64,000 bases of DNA from GCA-2861595 sp035536185 (GTDB lineage Bacteria; Actinomycetota; Acidimicrobiia; Acidimicrobiales; GCA-2861595): NCBI GenBank assembly GCA_035536185.1, contig DATLOM010000021.1, positions 1 through 64,000 on the forward strand, in the 5' to 3' direction. The translations under genes were made by a program, and so were the position numbers. Below the pieces are notes generated by a model. The model did no database searches. It was not told the DNA's origin and saw only the letters and a program-made list of their open reading frames with translations. Below are positions 23,699 to 32,360 of this stretch, piece by piece; within the stretch, counting starts at the first letter, position 1, and every line of letters begins with the position of its first letter.

Positions 23699-25845
23699 CG
23701 GCGTCCTCCCTTCACTGCGGCTTCTACTTCAGCGCCCTCGGTCGCCCCGTCCCCCGGGAGCAGGCTGACCTCACCGGTGGTCCCGTCCACCAGCACCTCG
23801 GAGCCCGGCGGGAACCGGCGGAGTGCGTCGGGGACTCCCACGACGACCGGCACATTGAACTCCCGGGCCAGAACGGCCAGATGGGAGAGCACGCTGCCGG
23901 TCTCCGACACCAGGCCGCCGAGCTGAGGCAGCACTGTGGCCAGTGCGGGGTCGAGGGTGCGGACGACCAGGACGGCGCCGGCGTCGGGCATGCCGTCCCC
24001 GTGGTGCACGTGCCCGCTACCTCGACCCCCACCGGCGGCCCTGCCCCCGATCTTTTCGCTCGCCCCCACACGGACTTCGACGACATCTCCTTCAGCGGTG
24101 GTACGGAATGCCGCCGGCAGCGGAGCGGCGGTGGCCGCCGTGCGCCGCTCGACGAGGCGCTCGGGCACCGCGCCGTCGAGAGCGGTCCGCAGCTCGTCGA
24201 GGGTCAGGTACCGGACCAGCTCGGGGTCCAGCACCGCACCGCGCGAGCAAAGGCGGGCGCCCAGCTCCCAAGCGGCCCGGGCGGTCAGCTCCTGGACCCA
24301 ACGCACACGCAGGCGCAGGGCCTCACGCAGAACGGAGGCCGGATCGGGGGCCGTGTCGGTGCTCGGTGCCGACCAGACGACGGTCGGTGTGGCCGGCAGT
24401 GGCGTGACGGGGCGGACGGCGGGCGGCACCAGCGCCAGCACCACCGGATGCTGCTCGGGGATCTCGTCGTCGGCGACACCGGCGAAGCGGGCCTGGGCCA
24501 GGGACCGGAGGGCCAGGGCGGCGCCAGTGGTCCCAGGGGTACCCGGCGCGACCAGCAGCCCGACCATCACCTCGTGCCCGTGCAGGGCGACCAGGGCCTG
24601 GTGCGAACGGCCCAGCAGCTCCATCAGCTGCCGGTCGCTCTGCTGGTCGACGGGATCGACGGCCAGGAGCTGGCGGTCCACCTCGTCGAGCAGGTCCTTC
24701 GCCAGCTCGGGCAGGGCGGCGCGGAGGCGACCGACCTTCCAGGAGGCGTGGAGGCGGCGGGCCGGCGGGCGGGGGTCGAGGCTGGCCAGGAACTTGCGCC
24801 GCACCGGAGCCTGACCCATGAGGGCCAGGTCCACCGCCACCCGCCCGCCGACGGTCACGACGACGGGTGACGCCGCCACCTGGCGATGCGACGCGGCGCC
24901 GACCAGCGACAGCGCCTCGGCCAGGCCCACGCGCAGCGAAGCGACCCAGAGATCCTCCTCGAGCGGCGTGAGGGGGTCGGGGAAGGTCTCGGCGACCGGC
25001 CCGGGGCCGAGGATCGGGCCTGTGGCACGGGCCTCGCCGCCGACTGCCGTTATCGGCCGGCTCTGGAGCAGGTGCAGCGTGCCGTCGTCGCCGATGGCCC
25101 ACTCCACGTCCTGTGGCCCACCGAAGACCTCGGCCACCTGAGCGGCCAGCCGGCTGAGAGAACGAAGATCCCCGCGGTTCACGGCATCGATCGGGTGCTC
25201 CACCTTGAGGCAGCGGCCGCGCTCCGACAGCAGGTACTGGGCGCCGTCGGTCAGCCCACTGACGAGCCGGTCCGGGCCGCCTTCCACGGCGGCGACGAGA
25301 ACGCGGTCGGTCCTGCCGGTGACCGGGTCGGCGCCGAACATGACTCCGCCGGCCCGCGGCTCGAGCTGGGGCTGGACGAGCACGGCCATGGGGGCGCTCT
25401 CCAGACCCGGCACCGCCTTGCGGGAGCTGAGGACCTGCTCGACGGCGATGAGGAAGCCGGCCCAGCCGTCGACGTCCAGGACCGAGGTGAACATGCCGGC
25501 CATCGAGCTGGAATGGCCATCCTCGACGGTGGAGGAGGAACGGACCACGAGCCGGACCTGGCCACTCTTCGACAGCCGCCGCCACGCCACCTCGAGCTCC
25601 TGGTCCACCACGGCGCGAGCCAGCTGGGTGCCACCGTCGGGACCGGGCTCGGTGGCCCGGGTCGTGAGGACGAAACCGGGCAGAACGGGAAGGTTGCGCA
25701 GCGCGGCACGGGCCAGCGACGCGGCCTTGGCGCCAACCAGCGCCGGGTCGAGGGACCGGTGGTCGTGAAGGTCGACCACGGCATCCGCCGTCGTGGGACG
25801 CTCCAACGATTCCGCCGCCCGCGGGGCGATGATCTTCACGGCCAT
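23695..25845 (-). CDS. PEP-synthase/rifampin-phosphotransferase-like dikinase
   Basis: This 716-residue protein has an N-terminal ATP-grasp domain of the pyruvate-phosphate-dikinase type (VVRSSSTVEDGHSSSMAGMFTSVLDV, then DVEWAIGDDGTLHLLQSRP). A helical middle and a C-terminal swivelling phosphohistidine domain follow (TGSVLSHLAVLAREFNVPVVVG, His about 655). The PEP/pyruvate-binding barrel is absent. ATP-grasp, middle domain and phosphohistidine domain is also the layout of rifampin phosphotransferases, so phosphorylation of a small molecule is possible; the substrate is unproven. The ATG at 25845 has GGGGGAAG just upstream. It heads a three-gene operon with two membrane proteins. Confidence 0.78.
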   Translation of the reverse strand: MAVKIIAPRAAESLERPTTADAVVDLHDHRSLDPALVGAKAASLARAALRNLPVLPGFVLTTRATEPGPDGGTQLARAVVDQELEVAWRRLSKSGQVRLVVRSSSTVEDGHSSSMAGMFTSVLDVDGWAGFLIAVEQVLSSRKAVPGLESAPMAVLVQPQLEPRAGGVMFGADPVTGRTDRVLVAAVEGGPDRLVSGLTDGAQYLLSERGRCLKVEHPIDAVNRGDLRSLSRLAAQVAEVFGGPQDVEWAIGDDGTLHLLQSRPITAVGGEARATGPILGPGPVAETFPDPLTPLEEDLWVASLRVGLAEALSLVGAASHRQVAASPVVVTVGGRVAVDLALMGQAPVRRKFLASLDPRPPARRLHASWKVGRLRAALPELAKDLLDEVDRQLLAVDPVDQQSDRQLMELLGRSHQALVALHGHEVMVGLLVAPGTPGTTGAALALRSLAQARFAGVADDEIPEQHPVVLALVPPAVRPVTPLPATPTVVWSAPSTDTAPDPASVLREALRLRVRWVQELTARAAWELGARLCSRGAVLDPELVRYLTLDELRTALDGAVPERLVERRTAATAAPLPAAFRTTAEGDVVEVRVGASEKIGGRAAGGGRGSGHVHHGDGMPDAGAVLVVRTLDPALATVLPQLGGLVSETGSVLSHLAVLAREFNVPVVVGVPDALRRFPPGSEVLVDGTTGEVSLLPGDGATEGAEVEAAVKGGRR

Positions 25846-25892
25846 GGCTTCCCCCAATTGCTGAACGGAGTTTCGGCTGACTGCTATCTCCT

Positions 25893-25951
25893 TACAATGG
25901 ACCTGGCCGCGTCCCGAGGAACAGGGACCGGTGTCCCTTTCTTCCCGGGAA
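25893..25951. promoter_or_regulatory. Divergent promoter region with two inverted repeats
   Basis: TACAAT (25893-25898) is a good forward -10. It is followed by arms AGGGAC (25923-25928) and GTCCCT (25933-25938) with loop CGGT, and by the palindrome TTCCCGGGAA (25942-25951). The site lies between the divergent dikinase and sensor-kinase genes, so these are likelier operators than a terminator. Confidence 0.4.
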
Positions 25952-26038
25952 CAACCGGCGATGACCACGGGACCACACCATCGGCCATCTATCCTGGGAC
26001 GGCTCCCAATGGTGTCGGCATCGAGCGCAAGGACGGCC

Positions 26039-28096
26039 ATGTTGGTACGGGCCCCGTGGGAACGCCGGCGGTCCCTCCACGTGTCGCCCTGGCTCCTGTT
26101 CGGCGCAGCACTGGTGCTCACCGCCTTCGGGGTCCTCCTGCACCTGCTGAACCGCGGCACGCCCAACACCCGGCTGTACTTCGATCCCGTCCTCCCCGGC
26201 GTTGCCCTCTCCTATACGGCCCTCGGCGCCTTCCTCGTCTCCCGCCACGGCCGTAGCCGCGTCGGCTGGCTCTTCTGCGCCGGGCTCCTGCCCGCCGTCG
26301 GCTTCTTCGCCGAGCAGTACGCGGTCTACTCGCTGCTCGTCGAGCCCGGGAGCCTGCCGGGCGGCGCATTCATGGCGTGGCTGGCGACGTGGGTGTCGAT
26401 CCCCGGCTACCTCGCCATCTGGACGCTGCTGCCGGCACTGTTCCCCGACGGTCACCCTCCCTCTCCGAGATGGCGGCCGGTCCTGTGGCTGTCCGTGGCT
26501 CTGATCGCCGCCACCACCGTTCTGGCCGCGTTGACGGCGGAGAGCCTCGGAACAGCGGCGACCGAACCGCTGGTGGACAACGAGACGATGGCCAGGCTGG
26601 CAGGCAACGGCCGGGCCCTCATGGTCCTCGTGCTCGCACCCATCTGCGTACTCGGCCTCGTCCAGCGCCACCGGAGAGCGCAGCCCGGCGAGAAGGCGAG
26701 GCTGACGTGGCCGGTGCGGGCGGCGGTGGTCGCCGTCGCCGTGCCACCGGCGGCCACCGCCGTGAGCCTCGTCGCCGGCGCCCCCGTTCCCATCGGGCTC
26801 TACCAGCTGGTCGGGCTGGTGGCCCTGATGGCGTTTCCCGTGGCGGTCGCCTTCTCCATCCTCAAGCGGGACCTCTACGCCCTCGACGTGCAGGTCGACA
26901 CGATGGTCAACCGGCTTCTGGTGTACGGGAGCCTCACGGCCGTGGGCATCGCCGTCTTCCTGATCGTGCTGGTGCTGCTCGAGGCCCTCATCTCGGGAAA
27001 GCACGGCTTCGGCCTCTCTCTGGTCGCGCTGGTGGTGGTGGCGCCCGTGGCCACGAGGCTGCGGTCACAGCTCCAGCGGAGCGTGGACCGGTTGCTGTAC
27101 AAGAAGCGCGACTACGACTACCGCGTCTTCACCGCCTTGAGCAGGTCGCTGCGGTCGAGTCTCGGGCCCGACGCCGTGCTGCCCGCCATAGTGGAGACGG
27201 TGGCCACCGGCCTGAAGCTTCCGTACGTGGCCATTACCGTCGGCCACGGTGACGAGGTGACCGCCTCGGCGGCGCACGGAGAGGCCAGAGAGGACGTGGT
27301 CGTGATGCCCCTGGCCCATCAGGGCGAAAAGGTCGGCCAGCTCATGGTGGCTCCTCGCCGGGCCCACGAGTCTTTCGACTCGGTGGACCGCCGCCTCCTC
27401 GGTTACCTCGCCGACCAGGTGGGCGTGGCCGCTTACGCGCTGTGCCTCACCGCCGACCTCCGACGGTCCCGCGAGCGGCTGGTGACGGCACGCGAGGAGG
27501 AACGGCGGCGGCTGCGCAGGGATCTCCACGACGGCCTGCAGCCGGCGCTGGCCGGGGTCACGCTCGGGATCGAGGCGGTCCGCAACATCGTGGGGCCCCA
27601 GAGTGCGGCCGAGCAGCTCCTCGATCGGCTCAAGACCGAGCTGGAGGTGGCCGGCGGTGACGTGCGCCGCCTGGTCTACGACCTGCGGCCGCCGGCGCTC
27701 GACGTGCTCGGCCTAGTGGGAGCGCTCAGGCAGCAAGCCGACCGCTTCGCCCTCTCGCCCAGCGGGCTCGAGGTGATGGTGGAGGCGCCCGCGGACCTTC
27801 ATGGCCTGCCCGCCGCCGTGGAGGTGGCCGCCTTCCGGATCTGCCTCGAGGCGCTGGAGAACGTGAGGAAGCACGCCAGGGCCAAGACCTGTGTCATCTC
27901 GCTGGTCGTCCAGGACGGTTCCCTGCAGCTCGAGGTCAGGGACGACGGCGTCGGGCTGCCCAAGGTCTCCGATTCCGGCATCGGGCTGGTGGCCATGCGT
28001 GAGCGGGCCGCCGAGCTGGGTGGCACGCTCAACATGGATTCCTCGGCCGGCACCGGAACGCGCCTTCGGGCCCGACTCCCCCTGAGCCGGCGATGA
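26039..28096 (+). CDS. NarL-type membrane sensor histidine kinase
   Basis: This kinase of about 685 residues has roughly nine hydrophobic helices in its first 330 residues, a GAF-like domain (about 360-465), a HisKA_3 dimerisation segment and an HATPase domain. The phospho-acceptor is H497 in RRRLRRDLHDGLQPALAGV. ATP-site motifs are CLEALENVRKHARA (N box), VRDDGVG (G1) and SGIGLVAMRERAAELGG (G2). The ATG at 26039 has AAGGA six bases upstream; earlier in-frame starts lack such a site. Its stop overlaps the response-regulator start, forming a classical pair. Confidence 0.88.
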   Translation: MLVRAPWERRRSLHVSPWLLFGAALVLTAFGVLLHLLNRGTPNTRLYFDPVLPGVALSYTALGAFLVSRHGRSRVGWLFCAGLLPAVGFFAEQYAVYSLLVEPGSLPGGAFMAWLATWVSIPGYLAIWTLLPALFPDGHPPSPRWRPVLWLSVALIAATTVLAALTAESLGTAATEPLVDNETMARLAGNGRALMVLVLAPICVLGLVQRHRRAQPGEKARLTWPVRAAVVAVAVPPAATAVSLVAGAPVPIGLYQLVGLVALMAFPVAVAFSILKRDLYALDVQVDTMVNRLLVYGSLTAVGIAVFLIVLVLLEALISGKHGFGLSLVALVVVAPVATRLRSQLQRSVDRLLYKKRDYDYRVFTALSRSLRSSLGPDAVLPAIVETVATGLKLPYVAITVGHGDEVTASAAHGEAREDVVVMPLAHQGEKVGQLMVAPRRAHESFDSVDRRLLGYLADQVGVAAYALCLTADLRRSRERLVTAREEERRRLRRDLHDGLQPALAGVTLGIEAVRNIVGPQSAAEQLLDRLKTELEVAGGDVRRLVYDLRPPALDVLGLVGALRQQADRFALSPSGLEVMVEAPADLHGLPAAVEVAAFRICLEALENVRKHARAKTCVISLVVQDGSLQLEVRDDGVGLPKVSDSGIGLVAMRERAAELGGTLNMDSSAGTGTRLRARLPLSRR

Positions 28097-28761
28097 GCTC
28101 CGCGCCGGTCCGGGTCCTGCTGGCCGACGACCACCCGGTCTACCGCCTCGGCCTCAGTGCCCTGCTCAGCTCCCTGGAGGGCTTCGAGGTCGCCGGTGAA
28201 GCGGCCAACGGGACCGAGGCCGTCGCTCAGGCCGCCGCCCTGCGCCCCGACGTGGTGGTGATGGACCTGCAGATGCCCGAGATGAACGGCATCGACGCGA
28301 CACGGCGCATCGTGAACGCGTTGCCGGACGTAGCCGTCCTCGTGCTCACCTACTCCGACGAGGACCATTCGGTGCTCGACGCCGTGCTGGCCGGCGCCCG
28401 GGGCTACGTCCTGAAGGACGCGGGAATGGACGCGATCCTGCGGGCCATCGAAGACGTGGCCGCCGGCGAGATGATCCTCGGGCCTTCGGTGGCCAAGAGC
28501 CTCCGGGAGCGCCTGGCCGCCGGGCCCATGGAACCGGCCCGCCCTTTCCCGGATCTCACCGAGCGGGAGCTGGAGGTTCTGGAGCTGATGGCGCAAGGCC
28601 TGAACAACGCGTCGATCGCCCTGCGGCTGCACGTCGGTGACAAGCGGGTGCGCAACATCGTCACGGAGATCTATTCGAAGCTCGGAGTAGCCGGCCGGCC
28701 GCAGGCGATCATCGTCGCCCGCGAGGCAGGCCTGGGCCGCAACCCGACGACGCCGGCGTGA
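28093..28761 (+). CDS. NarL/FixJ-family response regulator
   Basis: This 222-residue regulator has an N-terminal receiver with acidic pocket LLADDH, phospho-acceptor D58 in VVMDLQMPEMNG, and the conserved Lys in YVLKDAG. The C-terminal LuxR HTH (about 155-215) contains LTERELEVLELMAQGLNNASIALRL and VRNIVTEIYSKLGV. It partners the kinase upstream, with which it overlaps by 4 nt. The lipoprotein gene starts one base after it and is a likely part of the same operon. Confidence 0.93.
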   Translation: MSSAPVRVLLADDHPVYRLGLSALLSSLEGFEVAGEAANGTEAVAQAAALRPDVVVMDLQMPEMNGIDATRRIVNALPDVAVLVLTYSDEDHSVLDAVLAGARGYVLKDAGMDAILRAIEDVAAGEMILGPSVAKSLRERLAAGPMEPARPFPDLTERELEVLELMAQGLNNASIALRLHVGDKRVRNIVTEIYSKLGVAGRPQAIIVAREAGLGRNPTTPA

Positions 28762-28762
28762 G

Positions 28763-30034
28763 ATGAGCCGATGGGCGCTGTTGCTGGTCGTGGCGCTCAC
28801 CACGGCGGCCTGCGGCGGCACTGCTCCACTTCGGGGCGGTGAGCATCTCGCCGCCAGCGAGATCACCTTCAGCATCGCCATTCCCGACGAGGAGAAGCCG
28901 GCCATCCAGGAGCTCCTGAGCCGGTTCCAGAGGCGGACGCGCTCCCGGGTCAACGTCTCCTTCCTCAGCCGCTTCCGGAACCAACCCGCCTCGCGCGTGA
29001 ACCTGACCACGTCAATCGACTCGCAGGAGCTCATCCGCACGCTGGAGACGGGGGATCCCGACAAACCGAGCGTCCACCTGTTCGCCCAGGACAACCTCGC
29101 CCTCACCCCGCTGGTCGACGCCGGCCTGGTCGTGGACGTCTCCGAGGTGGACATCCCGTCCAGGGTGATCGCCTCGATGGTGCCGCCGAAGTTCGGCGGC
29201 CGCCGGTTCTTCCTTCCCTTCCGCCCCAACGTCAGGCTCGCGTACCTCGACCGGGCCCGCCTTCGTTCCGCCGGCGTCCGCCCACCCGCCACCACCGACG
29301 AGCTCCTTCGCGCCGCCCGGCGCCTCAAGGACGTCTCCGGGAAGCCGGCCGTGACCCTGTCCCTCGCCGAAGGTGACCCCGCGGCAGTCACCATCTCGGA
29401 GCTGATCGTCAGCTACGGCGGCGATCCGCTCGTGCTCAACGACGACGGTTCACGCCAGGCATTCGCCTTTCTCCAGCAGATGTGGAGCGAGGGGCTGATC
29501 GCCCGCGAGAGCCTCTTCGCCCGCTACGACACAGAGGTCGAGTACCTGCGCACGGGCACGACGTGGCTGGCCCAGAACTGGTCGTTCACCTCGGCGGTGC
29601 TGGCCAAGGCCGGTGTGCTGGAGCGGTTCCGCGTCTACCCCGGCTGGCGGGGCCCGGCCCGTGCCGCCCACGTGATCGGCGGCGACGTCCTGGCCATCCC
29701 GAGGGGAGTGGAGGGAAAGCAGCGGGCCGCCGCCCTGGCCCTGGCCGAGTTCCTCATGTCGAAGGAGGCCCAGGAGTTCCTGGTCCAGGAGAACGCCTGG
29801 GCGTCCATCCGCACCGACGCCTACTCGATGGTCTCCGACGAGCAGAGAGAGACCTTCGGCGCCATCCAGAAGGCGTTCAAAGACGGGTGGTTCCGCCCGA
29901 GCGTCCCCTACTGGCCACAGGTGACGGCGGCCATGAACGAGGCGGTGGACCGCATCCTGCTGCGACATCAGGACGTGGGCACGGTGCTCGACGAGCTGAA
30001 CGCCGAGATCCAGGCGGCGCGGGGCGCGAACTAG
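28763..30034 (+). CDS. ABC-type extracellular solute-binding lipoprotein (orphan)
   Basis: This 423-residue protein has a lipoprotein signal (LLLVVALTTAACGG, Cys at 18) and the fold of family 1 sugar-binding proteins. Typical pieces are PDEEKPAIQELLSRFQRRT, a hinge region near FFLPFRPNVRLAYLDRARL, and ALAEFLMSKEAQEFLVQENAW. No permease or ATPase follows. It directly follows a sensor kinase and regulator pair, so it may present a ligand to the kinase rather than, or as well as, feeding a transporter. The ligand is unknown. Confidence 0.83.
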   Translation: MSRWALLLVVALTTAACGGTAPLRGGEHLAASEITFSIAIPDEEKPAIQELLSRFQRRTRSRVNVSFLSRFRNQPASRVNLTTSIDSQELIRTLETGDPDKPSVHLFAQDNLALTPLVDAGLVVDVSEVDIPSRVIASMVPPKFGGRRFFLPFRPNVRLAYLDRARLRSAGVRPPATTDELLRAARRLKDVSGKPAVTLSLAEGDPAAVTISELIVSYGGDPLVLNDDGSRQAFAFLQQMWSEGLIARESLFARYDTEVEYLRTGTTWLAQNWSFTSAVLAKAGVLERFRVYPGWRGPARAAHVIGGDVLAIPRGVEGKQRAAALALAEFLMSKEAQEFLVQENAWASIRTDAYSMVSDEQRETFGAIQKAFKDGWFRPSVPYWPQVTAAMNEAVDRILLRHQDVGTVLDELNAEIQAARGAN

Positions 30035-30171
30035 GGCCCAGCAGCTTCATCATCTTTTTCATCTTCTATGTCAATGGCTGTTATGAGGAGGTGCAGCAGG
30101 GTAGGACGCCGGGGCGGGTTGAGCAGTCAGCCTTTCCCCGCCTTCACGGCGCGCGAGAACGGAGGCGACCC

Positions 30172-31287
30172 TTGACCAAGCACATCCTCATCACCGGCGG
30201 CGCGGGCTTCATCGGGGCCCATCTGTCCGCCGAGCTGCTCCGGGCCGGCCACCAGGTCCGGCTCCTAGACTCGCTTCTCCCCCAGGTGCACGGGTCGACC
30301 GAGCGGCCGGACTACCTCCATGAGGACGCCGAGCTGGTGGTCGAGGACGTGCGCGACGGGGACGCCGTCCGTAAGGCGCTGGTGGGCATCGACCAGGTGG
30401 TCCATCTCGCCGCCCGAGTGGGCGTGGGCCAGAGCATGTACGAGATGGCGGAGTACACCAGCGTCAACACCGGTGGCACCTCGGTCCTCCTCCAGGCCCT
30501 GATCGACCACCCCGTCGAGCGCCTGGTGGTCGCCTCGAGCATGAGCGTCTACGGCGAGGGCCTCTACACCGGGCCCGATGGTCGGCCGGCGACTCCTGTC
30601 GACCGCACCAGGGAGCAGTTCGCCGCCGGCGCGTGGGAGCCGCTGGATGCGAACGGTGCCAGCCTCACCCCGGTGCCGACGCCGGAGACCAAGTCGCCGT
30701 CGCTGTCGTCGGTCTACGCCCTGAACAAGTTCGACCAGGAACGGCTGTGCCTTCTGTTCGGCCAGGCGTACCAGACGCCCACCGTGGCCCTCCGCTTCTT
30801 CAACGTGTACGGGCCCTACCAGGCGCTGTCCAACCCCTACACCGGCGTCCTCGCCATCTTCGCCTCGCGACTGCTCAACGGGCGACCACCGTTGATCTTC
30901 GAGGACGGGCTCCAGATGCGGGACTTCGTCAGCGTCCACGACATCGCCAGGGCCTGTCACCTGGCCCTCACCGTCGAGGAGGCCGCCGGCCATGTGCTCA
31001 ACGTGGGCAGCGGACGAAGCGTCTCGGTGAACGAGATTGCCCTGCACCTGGGCCGCATCCTCGGCAAGGACGGCATCGTGCCGGAGATCACCGGCAAGTA
31101 CCGGGTGGGCGACATACGTCACTGCTTCGCCGATGTCGGCCTGGCCGAACAGGTTCTCGGCTACCGCCCCGAGGTCGACCTCGAAGCGGGCATGACGGAG
31201 CTGGCCCAGTGGCTGGAGGGCCAGATCGCCGACGACCAGGTCGAGGCCGCCACCTCGGAGCTGATGCAGCGGGGCCTGGCCATATGA
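30172..31287 (+). CDS. NAD-dependent nucleotide-sugar epimerase/dehydratase
   Basis: This 371-residue extended short-chain dehydrogenase has the NAD motif HILITGGAGFIGAHL at the N-terminus. Its catalytic pair is in SVYALNKFDQERL (YxxxK), with upstream Ser/Thr in VVASSMSVYG. An insertion around LYTGPDGRPATPVDRT and WEPLDANGASLTPVPTPE resembles enzymes described as dTDP-L-rhamnose 4-epimerases. That is the best guess but not proven. The start is TTG at 30172 with GGAGG six bases upstream. It opens the glycoconjugate cluster and overlaps the next epimerase by ATGA. Confidence 0.83.
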   Translation: MTKHILITGGAGFIGAHLSAELLRAGHQVRLLDSLLPQVHGSTERPDYLHEDAELVVEDVRDGDAVRKALVGIDQVVHLAARVGVGQSMYEMAEYTSVNTGGTSVLLQALIDHPVERLVVASSMSVYGEGLYTGPDGRPATPVDRTREQFAAGAWEPLDANGASLTPVPTPETKSPSLSSVYALNKFDQERLCLLFGQAYQTPTVALRFFNVYGPYQALSNPYTGVLAIFASRLLNGRPPLIFEDGLQMRDFVSVHDIARACHLALTVEEAAGHVLNVGSGRSVSVNEIALHLGRILGKDGIVPEITGKYRVGDIRHCFADVGLAEQVLGYRPEVDLEAGMTELAQWLEGQIADDQVEAATSELMQRGLAI

Positions 31288-32360
31288 GAGGGCGTGCGCT
31301 CGTCACCGGAGGCGCCGGCTTCATCGGGACCAACGTGGCCGAACGACTGCTGGCGTCGGGGTGTGAGGTCGTTGTGCTCGACGACCTCTCCCGCCCCGGG
31401 GTCACCGGCAACCTGAACCGCCTCCAGGGGCACCCCTCGAAGGGCTTGACGGTGGAGATCGGCGACGTGACCGATCGGCTCACCGTCCGGCGCGCCCTCG
31501 CCGGGGTGGACCGCGTCTTCCACTTCGCCGCCCAGGTGGCCGTCACCTCGAGCGTCACCGATCCCATGCACGACTTCACGGTCAACCTCACCGGCACCAT
31601 GAACCTTCTCGAGGAGCTGCGCCGGCTCGAGTCACCGCCGTCCCTCCTGTTCACGTCCACCAACAAGGTCTACGGCGACCTCGAGGACGTGGAGGTGCGC
31701 AAGCGGGGCGAGCGTTACGAACCGGCCGACCGCACGTGGCGGGCCCACGGCATCGGCGAGCAGCGGCCTCTGCAGTTCTGCAGCCCCTACGGTTGCTCGA
31801 AAGGTGGCGCCGACCAGTACGTCCTCGACTACGCCAAGAGCTACGGGCTGCGGGCGTTGGTGTTCCGGATGAGCTGCATCTACGGCCCTCACCAGTGTGG
31901 CAACGAGGACCAGGGGTGGGTGGCCCACTTCCTCATGCAGGCCATGGCCGGCGAGCCGATCACCCTGTACGGCGACGGCCGGCAGGTGCGCGACATCCTG
32001 TTCGTCGACGATCTGGTCGACGCCATGCTGCTGGCCCTCGACGACGTGGACCGGCTGAAGGGCGCGGCCTTCAACATCGGAGGCGGTCCGGCCAGCACGG
32101 TCAGCCTGCTCGAGCTGCTCGACCTGATCACCGGCCTGGAGGAAGCACCGCCCCAGGTCGGCATCGGCCCGTGGCGCGTCGGCGACCAGCGCTGGTACGT
32201 CTCCGACACCCGCCGGTTCTCGGCCGCCACCGGGTGGAAGCCCCGTGTGGGCGTGGCCGAGGGTGTCCACCGTCTGCACACATGGTTGTCGGCCCACCAT
32301 CCGGAGCTGCGGCGTGCGGAACGGTCGGCGGACCTCCTGACGGTGGCGGAGGCACGCTGA
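31284..32360 (+). CDS. NAD-dependent nucleotide-sugar epimerase (CDP-paratose-epimerase-like)
   Basis: This 358-residue extended short-chain dehydrogenase has GGAGFIG at the N-terminus, STNKVYGD as the Ser/Thr segment, and SPYGCSKGGADQYV as the YxxxK site. STNKVYGD and the RMSCIYGPHQCGNEDQGWVAHF stretch resemble CDP-paratose/tyvelose 2-epimerases, though the substrate here may differ. The ATG overlaps the stop of the first epimerase. Two different epimerases in tandem suggest that a rare sugar nucleotide is made for the glycosyltransferases downstream. Confidence 0.85.
   Translation: MRGRALVTGGAGFIGTNVAERLLASGCEVVVLDDLSRPGVTGNLNRLQGHPSKGLTVEIGDVTDRLTVRRALAGVDRVFHFAAQVAVTSSVTDPMHDFTVNLTGTMNLLEELRRLESPPSLLFTSTNKVYGDLEDVEVRKRGERYEPADRTWRAHGIGEQRPLQFCSPYGCSKGGADQYVLDYAKSYGLRALVFRMSCIYGPHQCGNEDQGWVAHFLMQAMAGEPITLYGDGRQVRDILFVDDLVDAMLLALDDVDRLKGAAFNIGGGPASTVSLLELLDLITGLEEAPPQVGIGPWRVGDQRWYVSDTRRFSAATGWKPRVGVAEGVHRLHTWLSAHHPELRRAERSADLLTVAEAR

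Noticed and set aside
25923..25943. Hairpin followed by TTCTT as an intrinsic terminator
   Set aside because: It lies between two divergent genes, where no transcript should end. The T run is short, so an operator is more likely.
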